From Pseudodesulfovibrio sp. (GTDB taxonomy: Bacteria; Desulfobacterota; Desulfovibrionia; Desulfovibrionales; Desulfovibrionaceae): a DNA stretch of 64,000 nucleotides. The position numbers and the translations under genes were made by a program. Every line of letters begins with the position of its first letter. The first letter of the stretch is position 1. The stretch lies in NCBI RefSeq assembly GCF_028692895.1, contig NZ_JAQUWN010000003.1, positions 34,239 through 98,238 of the forward strand, read 5' to 3'. Of this stretch, positions 36,949-44,745 are shown in pieces. Below the pieces are notes generated by a model. The model saw only the letters and a list, made by a program, of their open reading frames with translations. It did not search any database and was not told where the DNA came from.

Positions 36949-36960
36949 GAGGATGCCGAC

Positions 36961-37359
36961 ATGTCCAAGACACTGACCATCATGCTCCTCTCCGGCGCGG
37001 CCGAGAACGAGGACGCGGAATTCGCGACCAGGCTCGCCCTGGCCGTCCAGGACAAGGGCCACAAGGTCCAGATGTACCTCTTCGGCAACGCGGTGAACCT
37101 CTCCAAGAAGGAGACCCCCATCGAGGGCGACCTGCACATCCAGCCCCGCCTGGTGGACCACATCGAGCCGACCAAGAGCTTCGACCGCCTGGCCGAGATC
37201 ATCCGCAGGGGCGGCGACGTCTCCACCTGCCACACCAACGAGCACGCCCGGGGCATCGAGTCCCGGGAGTACGTCGAGGGCGTCAAGTGGGGCGACGTGG
37301 GCGGTTCCTTCACCAAGTACCTCATGACCTCGGACGCGCTGCTGTCCGTGGGCCACTAA
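36961..37359 (+). CDS. DsrE/TusD-like sulfur-carrier protein
   Basis: Protein of 132 residues with the DsrE-like fold (LTIMLLSGAAENEDAEFATR, KGHKVQMYLFGNAV). It has a single cysteine, Cys90, in GGDVSTCHTNEHARGI, the position of the persulfide-accepting cysteine of TusD/DsrE. This makes it the probable active subunit of the three Dsr-like proteins, receiving and passing on sulfane sulfur. It starts 12 bp after the DsrH-like gene (AGGAGG site in the gap). Confidence 0.75.
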   Translation: MSKTLTIMLLSGAAENEDAEFATRLALAVQDKGHKVQMYLFGNAVNLSKKETPIEGDLHIQPRLVDHIEPTKSFDRLAEIIRRGGDVSTCHTNEHARGIESREYVEGVKWGDVGGSFTKYLMTSDALLSVGH

Positions 37360-37371
37360 AGGAGCCGGACC

Positions 37372-37704
37372 ATGCTGAATTCCGTCTGTTTCGTCGTGGC
37401 CAAGCCCCTTGGCGTGGAGCAGGGGACCCTCGGCATCCGCGCCGCCTGGGCCTGCCACCAGAACGGCTTCGAGGCCAAGCTCGTCTATGCCGAGGAGGGC
37501 GTCTGGTGCGCCATCGGCAACCCCGGCTACCACACTTCGCTGCTCAAGGACCTGCTCGCCGAGGACGGCGACGTCTACGTCGTGAAGGAGGACCTGGAGA
37601 AGCGCGGCATCGCGCCCGAGTCCGTCCCGGACGGCGTGGAGGTCATCCCGGCCTCGGACGTGGCCGGGATCTGCGAGGACATGGAAACCGTCAACTACTT
37701 TTAA
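37372..37704 (+). CDS. DsrF/TusC-like protein
   Basis: Protein of 110 residues. It opens SVCFVVAKPLGVEQGTLGIR, which matches the TusC/DsrF start with its GT-x-x-x-x-R helix, then AKLVYAEEGVWCAIG, equivalent to the family's VVFVGDGVY segment. It has cysteines at 6, 28, 46 and 101. It starts 12 bp after the DsrE-like gene, so the three are surely co-translated and probably form a complex. Relatives in tRNA thiolation or dissimilatory sulfur metabolism do not come with AlkP or OsmC neighbours, so this copy likely has a dedicated role. Confidence 0.72.
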   Translation: MLNSVCFVVAKPLGVEQGTLGIRAAWACHQNGFEAKLVYAEEGVWCAIGNPGYHTSLLKDLLAEDGDVYVVKEDLEKRGIAPESVPDGVEVIPASDVAGICEDMETVNYF

Positions 37705-37730
37705 CATCGATAGCCAAGAGGAAAAGACGC

Positions 37731-38162
37731 ATGTCTACCGTCTACTTCGAGCGCCTGGACGAGAACAGGGACAAGTTCAACGTCGGGGCCAAGGCCGTGC
37801 CCGAGATCATCATGGACTTCTCCTCCATCACCCCGGAGGAGCGCAACCAGGAGTCCATGGGCTCGCGCATGCTCTGCGTGGCGGCCCTGTCCTGCTACTG
37901 CAACACCATGGCCAACGCCTTCAAGCGCAACAACGTCGAGGTCAAGTCCCTGACCGCCTCGGCCACGGCCAGGAAGGACAAGGACGAGGTCAACCGGACC
38001 CGCTACGTCGAGCTCGATATCCACGTCGAGGTCGGCCTGGAGGAGAAGGACCGCGCCGTCTTCGAGACCGTGAAGGACAACATGCTCAACGGTTCGCTGC
38101 TGACCTACTCCCTCGAGGAGGGCATGGAGGTGGACTACAACATCGAGATGAAGGCGGTCTAG
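37731..38162 (+). CDS. OsmC-family protein with altered cysteine pattern
   Basis: Protein of 143 residues with the OsmC/Ohr fold: an N-terminal strand region, then the central helix MLCVAALSCYCNTMANAF, and a two-strand C-terminal half (VELDIHVEVGLEEKDRAVFE). Cysteines are at 49, 55 and 57. OsmC/Ohr peroxidases need a second cysteine in the C-terminal half, in a C-P-V-S-like segment; here that region reads GSLLTYSL with no cysteine. A classic peroxidase mechanism is therefore unlikely; it may bind or transfer a thiol or persulfide with its neighbours. GAGG lies nine bases before ATG 37731. Confidence 0.75.
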   Translation: MSTVYFERLDENRDKFNVGAKAVPEIIMDFSSITPEERNQESMGSRMLCVAALSCYCNTMANAFKRNNVEVKSLTASATARKDKDEVNRTRYVELDIHVEVGLEEKDRAVFETVKDNMLNGSLLTYSLEEGMEVDYNIEMKAV

Positions 38163-38228
38163 CCGCCCCGTCCCGCAACCCGGACATCCAGACACGGGCG
38201 CAATGCCCATCCAACAAGGAGAAATACA

Positions 38229-38810
38229 ATGGCTGACAAGAAAGTTGTTCTGATCGTTTGCGGCGAGGTCGACGCCAACGCCGCCGGTTCCGTGATGCAG
38301 AAGTTCCTCAAGAAGAGCGTGTCCTTCGCCGACTTCAATCCCGAGGGAGCGGTGGCCGAGGCCGCCAAGATCGAGGGGGCGGCCGCCGTGGCCGCCGACG
38401 GCGTGGCCAAGGTCTTCGAGGACGACGGCACCTTCGCCATCGTGGACCTGGGCGCGGTGGACCCCGCCGGGCTGGAGGCCGCCATGGCCGCCGTCACCGA
38501 CGCCACCGACCGCCGGACCCTGATCGCCCTGGCCGCGGGCAAGTCCCTGTACCTGGGCGGCCTGGGCATGGACAAGAAGGCCGACAGCATCGCGCGCAGC
38601 GTCCGCGCGGCCGATGTCGTGGCCACCATCTGCTACGTGGCCGACCTGGCGGTGCCCGCCGACTGCACCGGCGCGATCCTCTATCAGGCCCTCAAGGACC
38701 CGAACATGAAGCTCAAGGAGATCGCCAAGCTCAAGGAGGCCATCGGCCGCATGGAGGCCGCCCTCCAGCGCGACACCCGCGAGCCGTGGGACAAGCACGA
38801 CTGCGCCTAG
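38229..38810 (+). CDS. protein with an AlkP-like C-terminal tail
   Basis: Protein of 193 residues. The N-terminal part is Ala-rich alternating strand and helix with no catalytic motif I recognise. Residues about 130-160 (RAADVVATICYVADLAVP, then ADCTGAILYQAL) closely track the last part of the AlkP-fold hydrolase at 34632 (ADVVPTFCYATGNPVP, then AICYQIF). It lacks the superfamily metal ligands and nucleophile, so it looks like a catalytically dead AlkP-derived domain acting as partner or regulator. AAGGAG precedes the ATG by about ten bases. Confidence 0.6.
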   Translation: MADKKVVLIVCGEVDANAAGSVMQKFLKKSVSFADFNPEGAVAEAAKIEGAAAVAADGVAKVFEDDGTFAIVDLGAVDPAGLEAAMAAVTDATDRRTLIALAAGKSLYLGGLGMDKKADSIARSVRAADVVATICYVADLAVPADCTGAILYQALKDPNMKLKEIAKLKEAIGRMEAALQRDTREPWDKHDCA

Positions 38811-38850
38811 TCCGACCGATCCCGCCGACGCCCGGCGGTGATGCATGGAA

Positions 38851-38874
38851 GGGGCCGGCCGCGCGGCCGGCCCC
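38851..38874 (+). other. 24-bp perfect palindrome / hairpin before the permease gene
   Basis: GGGGCCGGCCGC is followed directly by its reverse complement. With no T-tract, it is more likely an mRNA stability hairpin than a terminator. Confidence 0.5.
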
Positions 38875-38917
38875 CTCGTCCCGACCACAACCCGACATGC
38901 CGGAGAGCCGAAACCCA

Positions 38918-39931
38918 ATGACCACCATGACCGCCCGGACCGCCTTGTCCGCCCCGGACCTCAAACTCAGGCAGGACCTGTCCTTCGCCAAGAGGGGGCT
39001 TGTTTTCGCCCTGCTCTCCGGCATCACCTGGGGCCTCGACGGCGTCATCCTGAGCCTGGCCTTCGCCTCGCCCCTGCTGCTCGACGAAGCGTGCTGGCTG
39101 CTGGCCCCGCTGACCGTGGGAGCCCTGCACGACACCTTCAGCGCCCTCTGGCTGCTGTGCTTCAACGGGGCCACCGGCCGACTCCGGGAGCTGGGGCGGA
39201 CCCTGCGCTCCAAGGCGGTCCGGCCGGTCATCCTCGGCGCGCTCTTCGGCGGGCCCGTGGCCATGTCCTCGTACATGCTCGGCATAAAGTTCGCCGGCCC
39301 GGCCTATGTCATGCCCATCACCGCGCTGTACCCGGCCGTGGCCTCGGTCTTCGCGGCCGTGTTCCTCAAGGAGAAGGTGGCCCCGCGCGCCTGGTTCGGC
39401 CTGCTGCTGTGCGTGGCGGGCGGGGTGATCGTCGGCTACACGCCGCCCGAGGGGTCGCTGGGCAACGAATTCTACCTGGGCATCGCCTTCGCCCTGGTCG
39501 CCACCTTCGGGTGGGGCGTCGAGGGCGTGCTCGCCACCTCGGGCATGGACCTCCTGGACCCGGCCGTGGCCCTGAACGTCCGACAGTTGACCTCCGCCAC
39601 GGTCTACCTCCTGGTGGTGGTCCCCCTGGCCGGAGGATACGCGCTCTTCGTCCCGGCCCTGACCGGGGCCATCGGCTGGGTGTTCCCGGCGGCCGCCCTG
39701 ACCGGGGCCCTGTCCTACCTGTGCTGGTACCGGGCGATGAACATGACCGGGGTGAGCCGGGCCATGGCCATCAACATCACCTATTCCCTGTGGGGCATCC
39801 TCTTCTCCGCCGTGTTCACCGAGGTGGAGATCACCACGGCCATCGTGGTGGGCGCGCTGGTCATCACCACCGGAATGGTTCTGGTCGTGGGCAATCCCAA
39901 AGAGATGGCCTGCCTGCGCTGCACCAAATAG
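38918..39931 (+). CDS. DMT-superfamily (EamA-type) permease
   Basis: Inner-membrane protein of 337 residues with ten predicted helices in two EamA halves: GLVFALLSGITWGLDGVIL starts the first half and GIAFALVATFGWGVEGVLA the second. The AYVMPITALYPAVASVFA and RAMAINITYSLWGILFSA stretches are typical of the family. DMT carriers mostly export amino acids, metabolites or nucleotide sugars. GGAGAG ten bases before ATG 38918 decides the start. Within the operon it is a candidate exporter of a product, complementing the BCCT importer. Confidence 0.85.
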   Translation: MTTMTARTALSAPDLKLRQDLSFAKRGLVFALLSGITWGLDGVILSLAFASPLLLDEACWLLAPLTVGALHDTFSALWLLCFNGATGRLRELGRTLRSKAVRPVILGALFGGPVAMSSYMLGIKFAGPAYVMPITALYPAVASVFAAVFLKEKVAPRAWFGLLLCVAGGVIVGYTPPEGSLGNEFYLGIAFALVATFGWGVEGVLATSGMDLLDPAVALNVRQLTSATVYLLVVVPLAGGYALFVPALTGAIGWVFPAAALTGALSYLCWYRAMNMTGVSRAMAINITYSLWGILFSAVFTEVEITTAIVVGALVITTGMVLVVGNPKEMACLRCTK

Positions 39932-39948
39932 CAAGGAAAGGAGTTCGC

Positions 39949-40215
39949 ATGAGCAAGATGCCGATGAAGATGATGGTGGCCGACTGCTTCCGCCGGGGCG
40001 AGGCCCTGAACCCCGGGGCCGTGCACGACCTCATCCGCGACCACTACGCCGGGGAGCGCTACTGCTCCATCGAGTCCGTGCGGGAGCACCTCATGTCCCT
40101 CAAGGCGGTGGGCATCCTCAACGACGAGAGTTCCTACGTGGACGGCGACGGCGGCCTGGTTCCCGTCTACCGCATCTCCGAATACGGGCTGGACCGGCTG
40201 CGCCGGGCGCGCTGA
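39949..40215 (+). CDS. small winged-helix-like protein
   Basis: Protein of 88 residues, well supported by AAAGGAG six bases before ATG 39949. The pattern of helices (AVHDLIRDHYAGERYCSIESVREHLMSLKAVGIL) followed by a strand pair (YVDGDGGLVPVYRISEYGLDRL) resembles a winged helix-turn-helix of the PadR/ArsR size class. I cannot assign a family. It is the last gene of the operon and may be an accessory regulator. Confidence 0.6.
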   Translation: MSKMPMKMMVADCFRRGEALNPGAVHDLIRDHYAGERYCSIESVREHLMSLKAVGILNDESSYVDGDGGLVPVYRISEYGLDRLRRAR

Positions 40216-40311
40216 ACCACCGGCCGGGACGTGGGAAAGTGCTTGCGGAGAAAAGACTGACGACATAATTGACGTGCCAGCGCCGCGTGCGCCGTCTTCC
40301 GGGGAGGTATG

Positions 40312-41778
40312 ATGGGCGAGCCGACTTACGAGGAATTGTACCAGCAGTGCCGGTTGCTCGAATCGCAACTGGCCTCCTTCAAGGAGATCAGGAAGCAGTT
40401 GCTGGGGAGCCAGCGGCAGTTGACGCGATTGTTCAACAATCTCCCTGGGATGGCCTACCGTTGTTCCCTGGACGCCAAATTGAATCCCACCCTGGTGTTC
40501 GTCAGCCAGGGGTGCGTCGATCTCTTCGGGGTCGCCCCCGAGTTCTTCACCGACCAGAAAACCAACGTCATGGAGACGCTGGCGCATCCCGACGACCTGC
40601 CCGGCATGCGCCGGGAGGAGGACGGCGCCATCCTGGACCGCCGTCCCTACAAGATGTACTACCGCGTCCGCCTGGACGACGACACGGTCAAGTGGATCTG
40701 GGACCAGGGCGAATGCGTGTACGACGAGCATGACGCGCCCCTCTACCTGGAGGGGATCATGATCGACATCAGCGCCCAGAAGCTCCGGGAATACGAGCTG
40801 ATCCAGGAGAACCAGCGGCTCCAGAACACCATGGAGGACCAGTACCGGTTCGGCAGGATCATCGGCAAGAGCCAGGAGATGCAGGAGGTCGTCAAGCTGA
40901 TTTCCATGGCGGCCAAGAGCGACGCCAACGTCATCATCCTCGGCGAGACCGGCACCGGCAAAGACCTGGTGGCCCAGACCATCCACGAACTGAGCGAGCT
41001 GCGCGGCCCCTACGTGCCGGTCAACTGCGGGGCCATCCCGGCCAACCTTATGGAGAGCGAGTTCTTCGGCCACAAGAAGGGCGCGTTTTCCGGGGCCACC
41101 TGCGACCGCAAGGGCTACCTGGCCCAGGCCGACGGCGGCACCCTGTTCCTGGACGAGGTGGGCGAGATCGACCTCTCCCTGCAGGTCAAGCTGCTTCGCG
41201 CACTGGAGAGCAAGCGATTCCACCCCGTGGGCAGCAGCGAGGCCCAGGCCTCCCGGTTCCGGCTGGTGGCCGCCACCAACCGCGACCTGGCACAGATGGT
41301 CCGCGAGGGGCGCATGCGCTCCGATTTCTATTTCCGGCTGCACGTCCTGCCCCTGCGCGTGCCGCCGCTTAGGGAGCGGATGGAGGACCTGCCGCTGCTC
41401 GTCTCGGAGTTCATGTCCCGCTACCTGGGCAAGCCATCCAGCGTGTACAGCATCCCGGCCAAGGTCCGCGCGGCCTTCGAGGCCCACGACTGGCCCGGCA
41501 ACATCCGCGAGCTGCAAAACGTCCTGGAGCGCTACCTCACCTTCGGCGAGGTGGTGCTCAGCGATTTCGGCATCCGGGCCGAAGCGGGCGGCGGCATGGA
41601 CGAAACCCTCGCCCTGGCCAAGGATTGCGCCTCGCTTGAGGAGAGCATGGACGCCGTTGAGCGCCACATCCTGCTCAAGGCCCTCGAACGCAATCACTGG
41701 AAAAAGGGCCTGACGGCCAGCGACCTGGGCCTGAACATGCGAACCATGCAGCGAAAATTGAAAAAGCACGGCTTGTAG
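40312..41778 (+). CDS. PAS-containing sigma-54-dependent activator
   Basis: Enhancer-binding protein of 488 residues without a receiver domain. A short coiled coil is followed by a PAS domain (about 35-155) that should sense a ligand. The AAA+ domain has Walker A GETGTGKD, the sigma-54 loop as GAFSGA (a conservative variant of GAFTGA), and Walker B LFLDEVGEI. A Fis-type HTH ends the protein (LTASDLGLNMRTMQRKLKK). ATG 40312 is four bases from GGGGAGG; ATG 40309 is also in frame. Two sigma-54 promoters (32793 and 41980) with a shared palindrome flank its neighbourhood, making it their likely activator. Confidence 0.92.
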   Translation: MGEPTYEELYQQCRLLESQLASFKEIRKQLLGSQRQLTRLFNNLPGMAYRCSLDAKLNPTLVFVSQGCVDLFGVAPEFFTDQKTNVMETLAHPDDLPGMRREEDGAILDRRPYKMYYRVRLDDDTVKWIWDQGECVYDEHDAPLYLEGIMIDISAQKLREYELIQENQRLQNTMEDQYRFGRIIGKSQEMQEVVKLISMAAKSDANVIILGETGTGKDLVAQTIHELSELRGPYVPVNCGAIPANLMESEFFGHKKGAFSGATCDRKGYLAQADGGTLFLDEVGEIDLSLQVKLLRALESKRFHPVGSSEAQASRFRLVAATNRDLAQMVREGRMRSDFYFRLHVLPLRVPPLRERMEDLPLLVSEFMSRYLGKPSSVYSIPAKVRAAFEAHDWPGNIRELQNVLERYLTFGEVVLSDFGIRAEAGGGMDETLALAKDCASLEESMDAVERHILLKALERNHWKKGLTASDLGLNMRTMQRKLKKHGL

Positions 41779-41809
41779 GCCGCCTTCCCCCGCCCGGCGA
41801 CGGGCTGCG

Positions 41810-41918
41810 TGCGACATCCATGTCGTATGGCGACATCGGCGTCGCACACCGCCAATTCCCCTCCAGCCAACGTTTTCGGCCGCAATCGAGGCGGGGCGCG
41901 ACACCAGCGTCGCGCCCC
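41810..41918 (+). promoter_or_regulatory. three predicted enhancer palindromes, TGCGACA-N4-TGTCGYA type
   Basis: Site A at 41810-41827 is TGCGACA-N4-TGTCGTA; site B at 41829-41846 is GGCGACA-N4-CGTCGCA; site C is centred at 41905 (41893-41918), a perfect 10-bp palindrome GGGGCGCGAC-N6-GTCGCGCCCC containing the same core. They lie about 190, 170 and 100 bp before the second sigma-54 start and match the two sites at 32627-32713. The remainder of the 41779-42345 gap shows no supported gene. Confidence 0.65.
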
Positions 41919-41979
41919 GTCAGTCTCCAATGCGGCGGCGTTTCTCTAATTATCATTAAATTATAGCATGTTAACGCTA

Positions 41980-41995
41980 TGGCACACCCTGTGCT
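41980..41995 (+). promoter_or_regulatory. sigma-54 promoter of the permease/YitT/TSCPD unit
   Basis: The sequence TGGCACA-CCCT-GTGCT has exactly 10 bases between GG and GC. Predicted start near 42007 gives a long leader of about 340 bases before ATG 42346, in which I see no other gene. Confidence 0.68.
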
Positions 41996-42345
41996 TCAGG
42001 GAGAACCAGTTGTGCCACGAGGCCGGGCGCGCGGCGTCGCCGCCCGCATCGGCCGAGTCTTTGGGAACCGGGGGGCGGTCCATCAGCTTCCTCCGAGACC
42101 TCGCGCACGGGATTCGCCGACCAGGCTCGGCCTGCAACCTCCTTACCCGTCAGCCTCCGGCTCCGGAGGCGATTGGTCGGCAAGCCCTCCCCCGCGCAGC
42201 CCCCCCTCCCAAAGGCCGTCCGTCTCGACGACACTTCCGGACCGACGTCCTTCGCCCGGAAAAGCTGCGTCCAGCCTTTTCCGGAGGAAGGTTGGCCTGT
42301 ACGGGCTCCCGCCCGGCAGGCCCATATTTCAAGGAGATCAGCACC

Positions 42346-43311
42346 ATGACCTTTCGCCGTTTTTCCGTGACCCAGGGGGCGGGGTACCTCTTCATCATCC
42401 TGGGCATCCTGTTCTGGAGCGGCAATTTCGTGGCCGCGCGCGGGCTGGCCCACGCCATGGCTCCGGCCACCATCAATCTGCTGCGGTGGGTGCTGGCCAC
42501 GCTGATCTTCCTGCCCTTCGGCTGGCGGGCGCTGTGGCGCGAGCGGGCGGCCGTGCTACGCCACTGGAAGGTCCTGACCCTGCTCGCCCTGACCGGCATC
42601 TCCCTCTACGACACGGTCGTCTTCCTGGCCGGGCACACCACGGACACGCTGAACATGTCCCTGATCGCGACCCTGTCGCCGCTCCTGACCGCTCTGGCGG
42701 CCCAGTTCCTCTACAAGGAGCGCATCGGCCGCTGCATGTATCTCGGCATCGCCGTGAGCAGCTTCGGCGTGACCTACCTTGTCACCGGCGGCGAGCTGGA
42801 ACGGCTGTTGGCCCTGCGCTTCACCCCGGGGGATCTTCTCATCCTGTCCACGGCTTGCATGTCGGCGGTCTACAACACCGCCGTGAACAAGGTGGCGGGC
42901 AAGCTCAGCCAGACCACGCTCTTTCTCGCCATCAGCCTGCTGGGCACGCTCTGCCTGGTCCCGCTCTACCTGTGGGAGACGGGCGGCCGGTTCGTCCTGC
43001 CGCCGATCTCGGAGGACGTGGCGGTCTCCCTGGTCTATCTGGCGGTGTTCGCCTCGGTCCTCTGTTTCCTGTTCTGGAACGCCGCGGTGCAGATCCTCGG
43101 CGCTCCCAAGGCCATGCTGTTCTATTACACCCTGCCGCCGGTCAGCGCGCTCGTCGCCTGGCTCGTCATCGGCGAACCGGTCAACAGGACCCAGGTCCTG
43201 AGCGGAGCATTAATCCTTGCGGGCATACTCGTTGCTCTTTATGGTGGCGCTCCCAAATCGACCGGCAAGGGAGGAGTGGAACATGAAAATGCAACTGCGG
43301 TCGTTTACTGA
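42346..43311 (+). CDS. DMT-superfamily (EamA-type) permease
   Basis: Inner-membrane carrier of 321 residues with ten helices in two EamA repeats: FIILGILFWSGNFVAARGLA begins the first, with LRWVLATLIFLPFG; SLIATLSPLLTALAAQFLYKE closes it. AAGGAG at 42331-42336 lies nine bases before ATG 42346. It is a second, divergent DMT carrier under the same predicted regulator as the permease at 38918. The end overlaps the YitT gene by 29 bp. Substrate unknown; export of a small metabolite is the family default. Confidence 0.88.
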   Translation: MTFRRFSVTQGAGYLFIILGILFWSGNFVAARGLAHAMAPATINLLRWVLATLIFLPFGWRALWRERAAVLRHWKVLTLLALTGISLYDTVVFLAGHTTDTLNMSLIATLSPLLTALAAQFLYKERIGRCMYLGIAVSSFGVTYLVTGGELERLLALRFTPGDLLILSTACMSAVYNTAVNKVAGKLSQTTLFLAISLLGTLCLVPLYLWETGGRFVLPPISEDVAVSLVYLAVFASVLCFLFWNAAVQILGAPKAMLFYYTLPPVSALVAWLVIGEPVNRTQVLSGALILAGILVALYGGAPKSTGKGGVEHENATAVVY

Positions 43312-44146
43312 CACCCTGGCTTGGAACCTTTTTCTTCTGACGCTGGGGTCGGTGGTGTACGTCATCGGCTACAACGGCATCGCCGTGCACCATGATTTCG
43401 TTCCCGGCGCGCTTTACGGCCTGGCCGTGGTGGGCAACAACGTCGCGCCGGAGCTCTCGCTCCCGCGCTGGTACGTTCTGCTGAACGTGCCGATGTTCGT
43501 GCTGGCCTGGAAGGGCGTGAGCCGACGCTTCTTTTTCCTGAATCTCTACTGCATGCTGACCACGGCCCTGCTGACCGCCTACGTGCAGTGCGATTTCGGC
43601 ATCCGGGCGGACATATACTCGGCCATCGCGGCGGGCGCCTTCATGGGGGCCGGGGCCGGGCTGATCCTGCGCACCTACGGCGGCGGGGGAGGCCTGGACG
43701 TCCTGGCCGTGATCCTGAACCGGAAATACGGATTGCGGATCGGCGTGTTTTATTTCCTGGTCAACGCCCTGGTCATGCTCACGGCCCTCAACCGGTTCAG
43801 CCCGGACATCATCGTGGCCTCGCTGGTGATGCTGTTCATCAGCTCCGTGGTCACGGAATACGTGCTTTCGCTGTTCAACCAGCGCAAGGCCGTCCGCATC
43901 CTGACCCGGAAAGGGGAGGAGATCGCGCACAACATCACCCACGTGCGCCAGCAGCACGCCACGGTCTTTCCCGGCGCGGGCGGCTACTCCGGCATCAACG
44001 TGGACATGGTGCTCTCGATTACGGACAGGCTGCGCCTGCGTTCGCTGGAGGAGGACGTTTTCGCCATCGACCCCGACGCGATCATCGTGGTCGAGAACAC
44101 CTTCAGCGTCATCGGCGGCCCGCTTGGGCTGCGCAAGGAATACTAA
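43283..44146 (+). CDS. YitT-family membrane protein
   Basis: Protein of 287 residues: five membrane helices of the YitT domain (WNLFLLTLGSVVYVIGYNGI, GAFMGAGAGLILRTYGGGGG, FYFLVNALVMLTALNRF), then a cytoplasmic DUF2179 domain that closes the family (VFPGAGGYSGINVDMVLSIT, DAIIVVENTFSVIGG). The GGG motif in the glycine-rich turn is conserved. Function in the family is not settled. GGGAGGAG sits about seven bases before ATG 43283, inside the preceding gene. Confidence 0.88.
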   Translation: MKMQLRSFTDTLAWNLFLLTLGSVVYVIGYNGIAVHHDFVPGALYGLAVVGNNVAPELSLPRWYVLLNVPMFVLAWKGVSRRFFFLNLYCMLTTALLTAYVQCDFGIRADIYSAIAAGAFMGAGAGLILRTYGGGGGLDVLAVILNRKYGLRIGVFYFLVNALVMLTALNRFSPDIIVASLVMLFISSVVTEYVLSLFNQRKAVRILTRKGEEIAHNITHVRQQHATVFPGAGGYSGINVDMVLSITDRLRLRSLEEDVFAIDPDAIIVVENTFSVIGGPLGLRKEY

Positions 44147-44171
44147 CCTTCAACCGACGAAGAAACGACTC

Positions 44172-44489
44172 ATGAAATCCCTCCAGCTCACTCCCACGCC
44201 CTGCGCCGCTCCCCGGGTCGAGGTCCCCGAGGACGCGGAAATCTTCGTTCCCGAAAACGTCTGCGCCAAGATGATCCGCTTTGCGGTGGAAAACGGCCGC
44301 CTGGTCTACGTCCGCTTCACGGGCGGCTGCGACGGCAACCTCAAGGCCCTGTCCGCGCTGGTCACGGGGATGCGCGTCGAGGACGTCCTGGCGAAGCTCG
44401 GCGACATCACCTGCGGCGGCAAGGGCACCTCCTGCGCGGCCCAGCTCTGCGCCGCCCTGCGCAACGCCGGGGGCGGCAACGGCCGCTAG
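44172..44489 (+). CDS. TSCPD-domain protein
   Basis: Protein of 105 residues with a TSCPD domain, the C-terminal module of B12-dependent ribonucleotide reductases and of stand-alone proteins of this size. Conserved cysteines appear in RFTGGCDGNLKALSALV, DITCGGKGTSCAAQLC and the N-terminal ENVCAKM, a likely metal or redox site. It begins 25 bp after the YitT gene with a weak ribosome site. Its presence in this unit could supply redox or metal chemistry; no direct role is visible. Confidence 0.75.
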   Translation: MKSLQLTPTPCAAPRVEVPEDAEIFVPENVCAKMIRFAVENGRLVYVRFTGGCDGNLKALSALVTGMRVEDVLAKLGDITCGGKGTSCAAQLCAALRNAGGGNGR

Positions 44490-44640
44490 CGGTTCGGCGC
44501 GGTGTCGAACACGCCGACCTGATTCCAGGGGCGCACCCGGACCGCGCCGGAGTCGTGCCGCCCGGGCTCGAAGGCCATGATGCGGAGCGACCCCCCATAA
44601 AGGAAGCGGCCGAGCTTGTCGCCGGGCGCACCGACGTCGC
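44486..44640 (-). pseudogene. possible phosphatidylserine decarboxylase C-terminal remnant
   Basis: On the minus strand this segment encodes GDKLGRFLYGGSLRIMAFEP plus about 25 more residues to a stop. The LGRF-x-x-GGS-x-x-x-x-FEPG pattern resembles the pyruvoyl-forming C-terminus of PSD enzymes. Nothing recognisable lies upstream on that strand, so only a short 3' fragment would remain. The match is short and I hold it loosely. Confidence 0.35.
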
Positions 44641-44745
44641 CGTTGCCGGACGCCCGGCGGCCATCCTCTGCCGGACGGACTTCCGGCGGGGCGGGCCTCG
44701 GGAACGGAGGCGGAGCGGCCAATGCCGCTGCTCTGGGAAGGGAGG

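Noticed and set aside
36588..37700. Long plus-strand frame reading through the DsrH/E/F-like genes into the OsmC gene
   Set aside because: Only the last 143 codons from ATG 37731 are OsmC-like; the upstream part is an Arg/Gly-rich out-of-frame translation of the three Dsr-like genes.
40240..40275. Autoregulatory site before the PAS activator (GACGACA-N4-TGACGTG)
   Set aside because: Spacing is right but the right half matches only four of seven positions.
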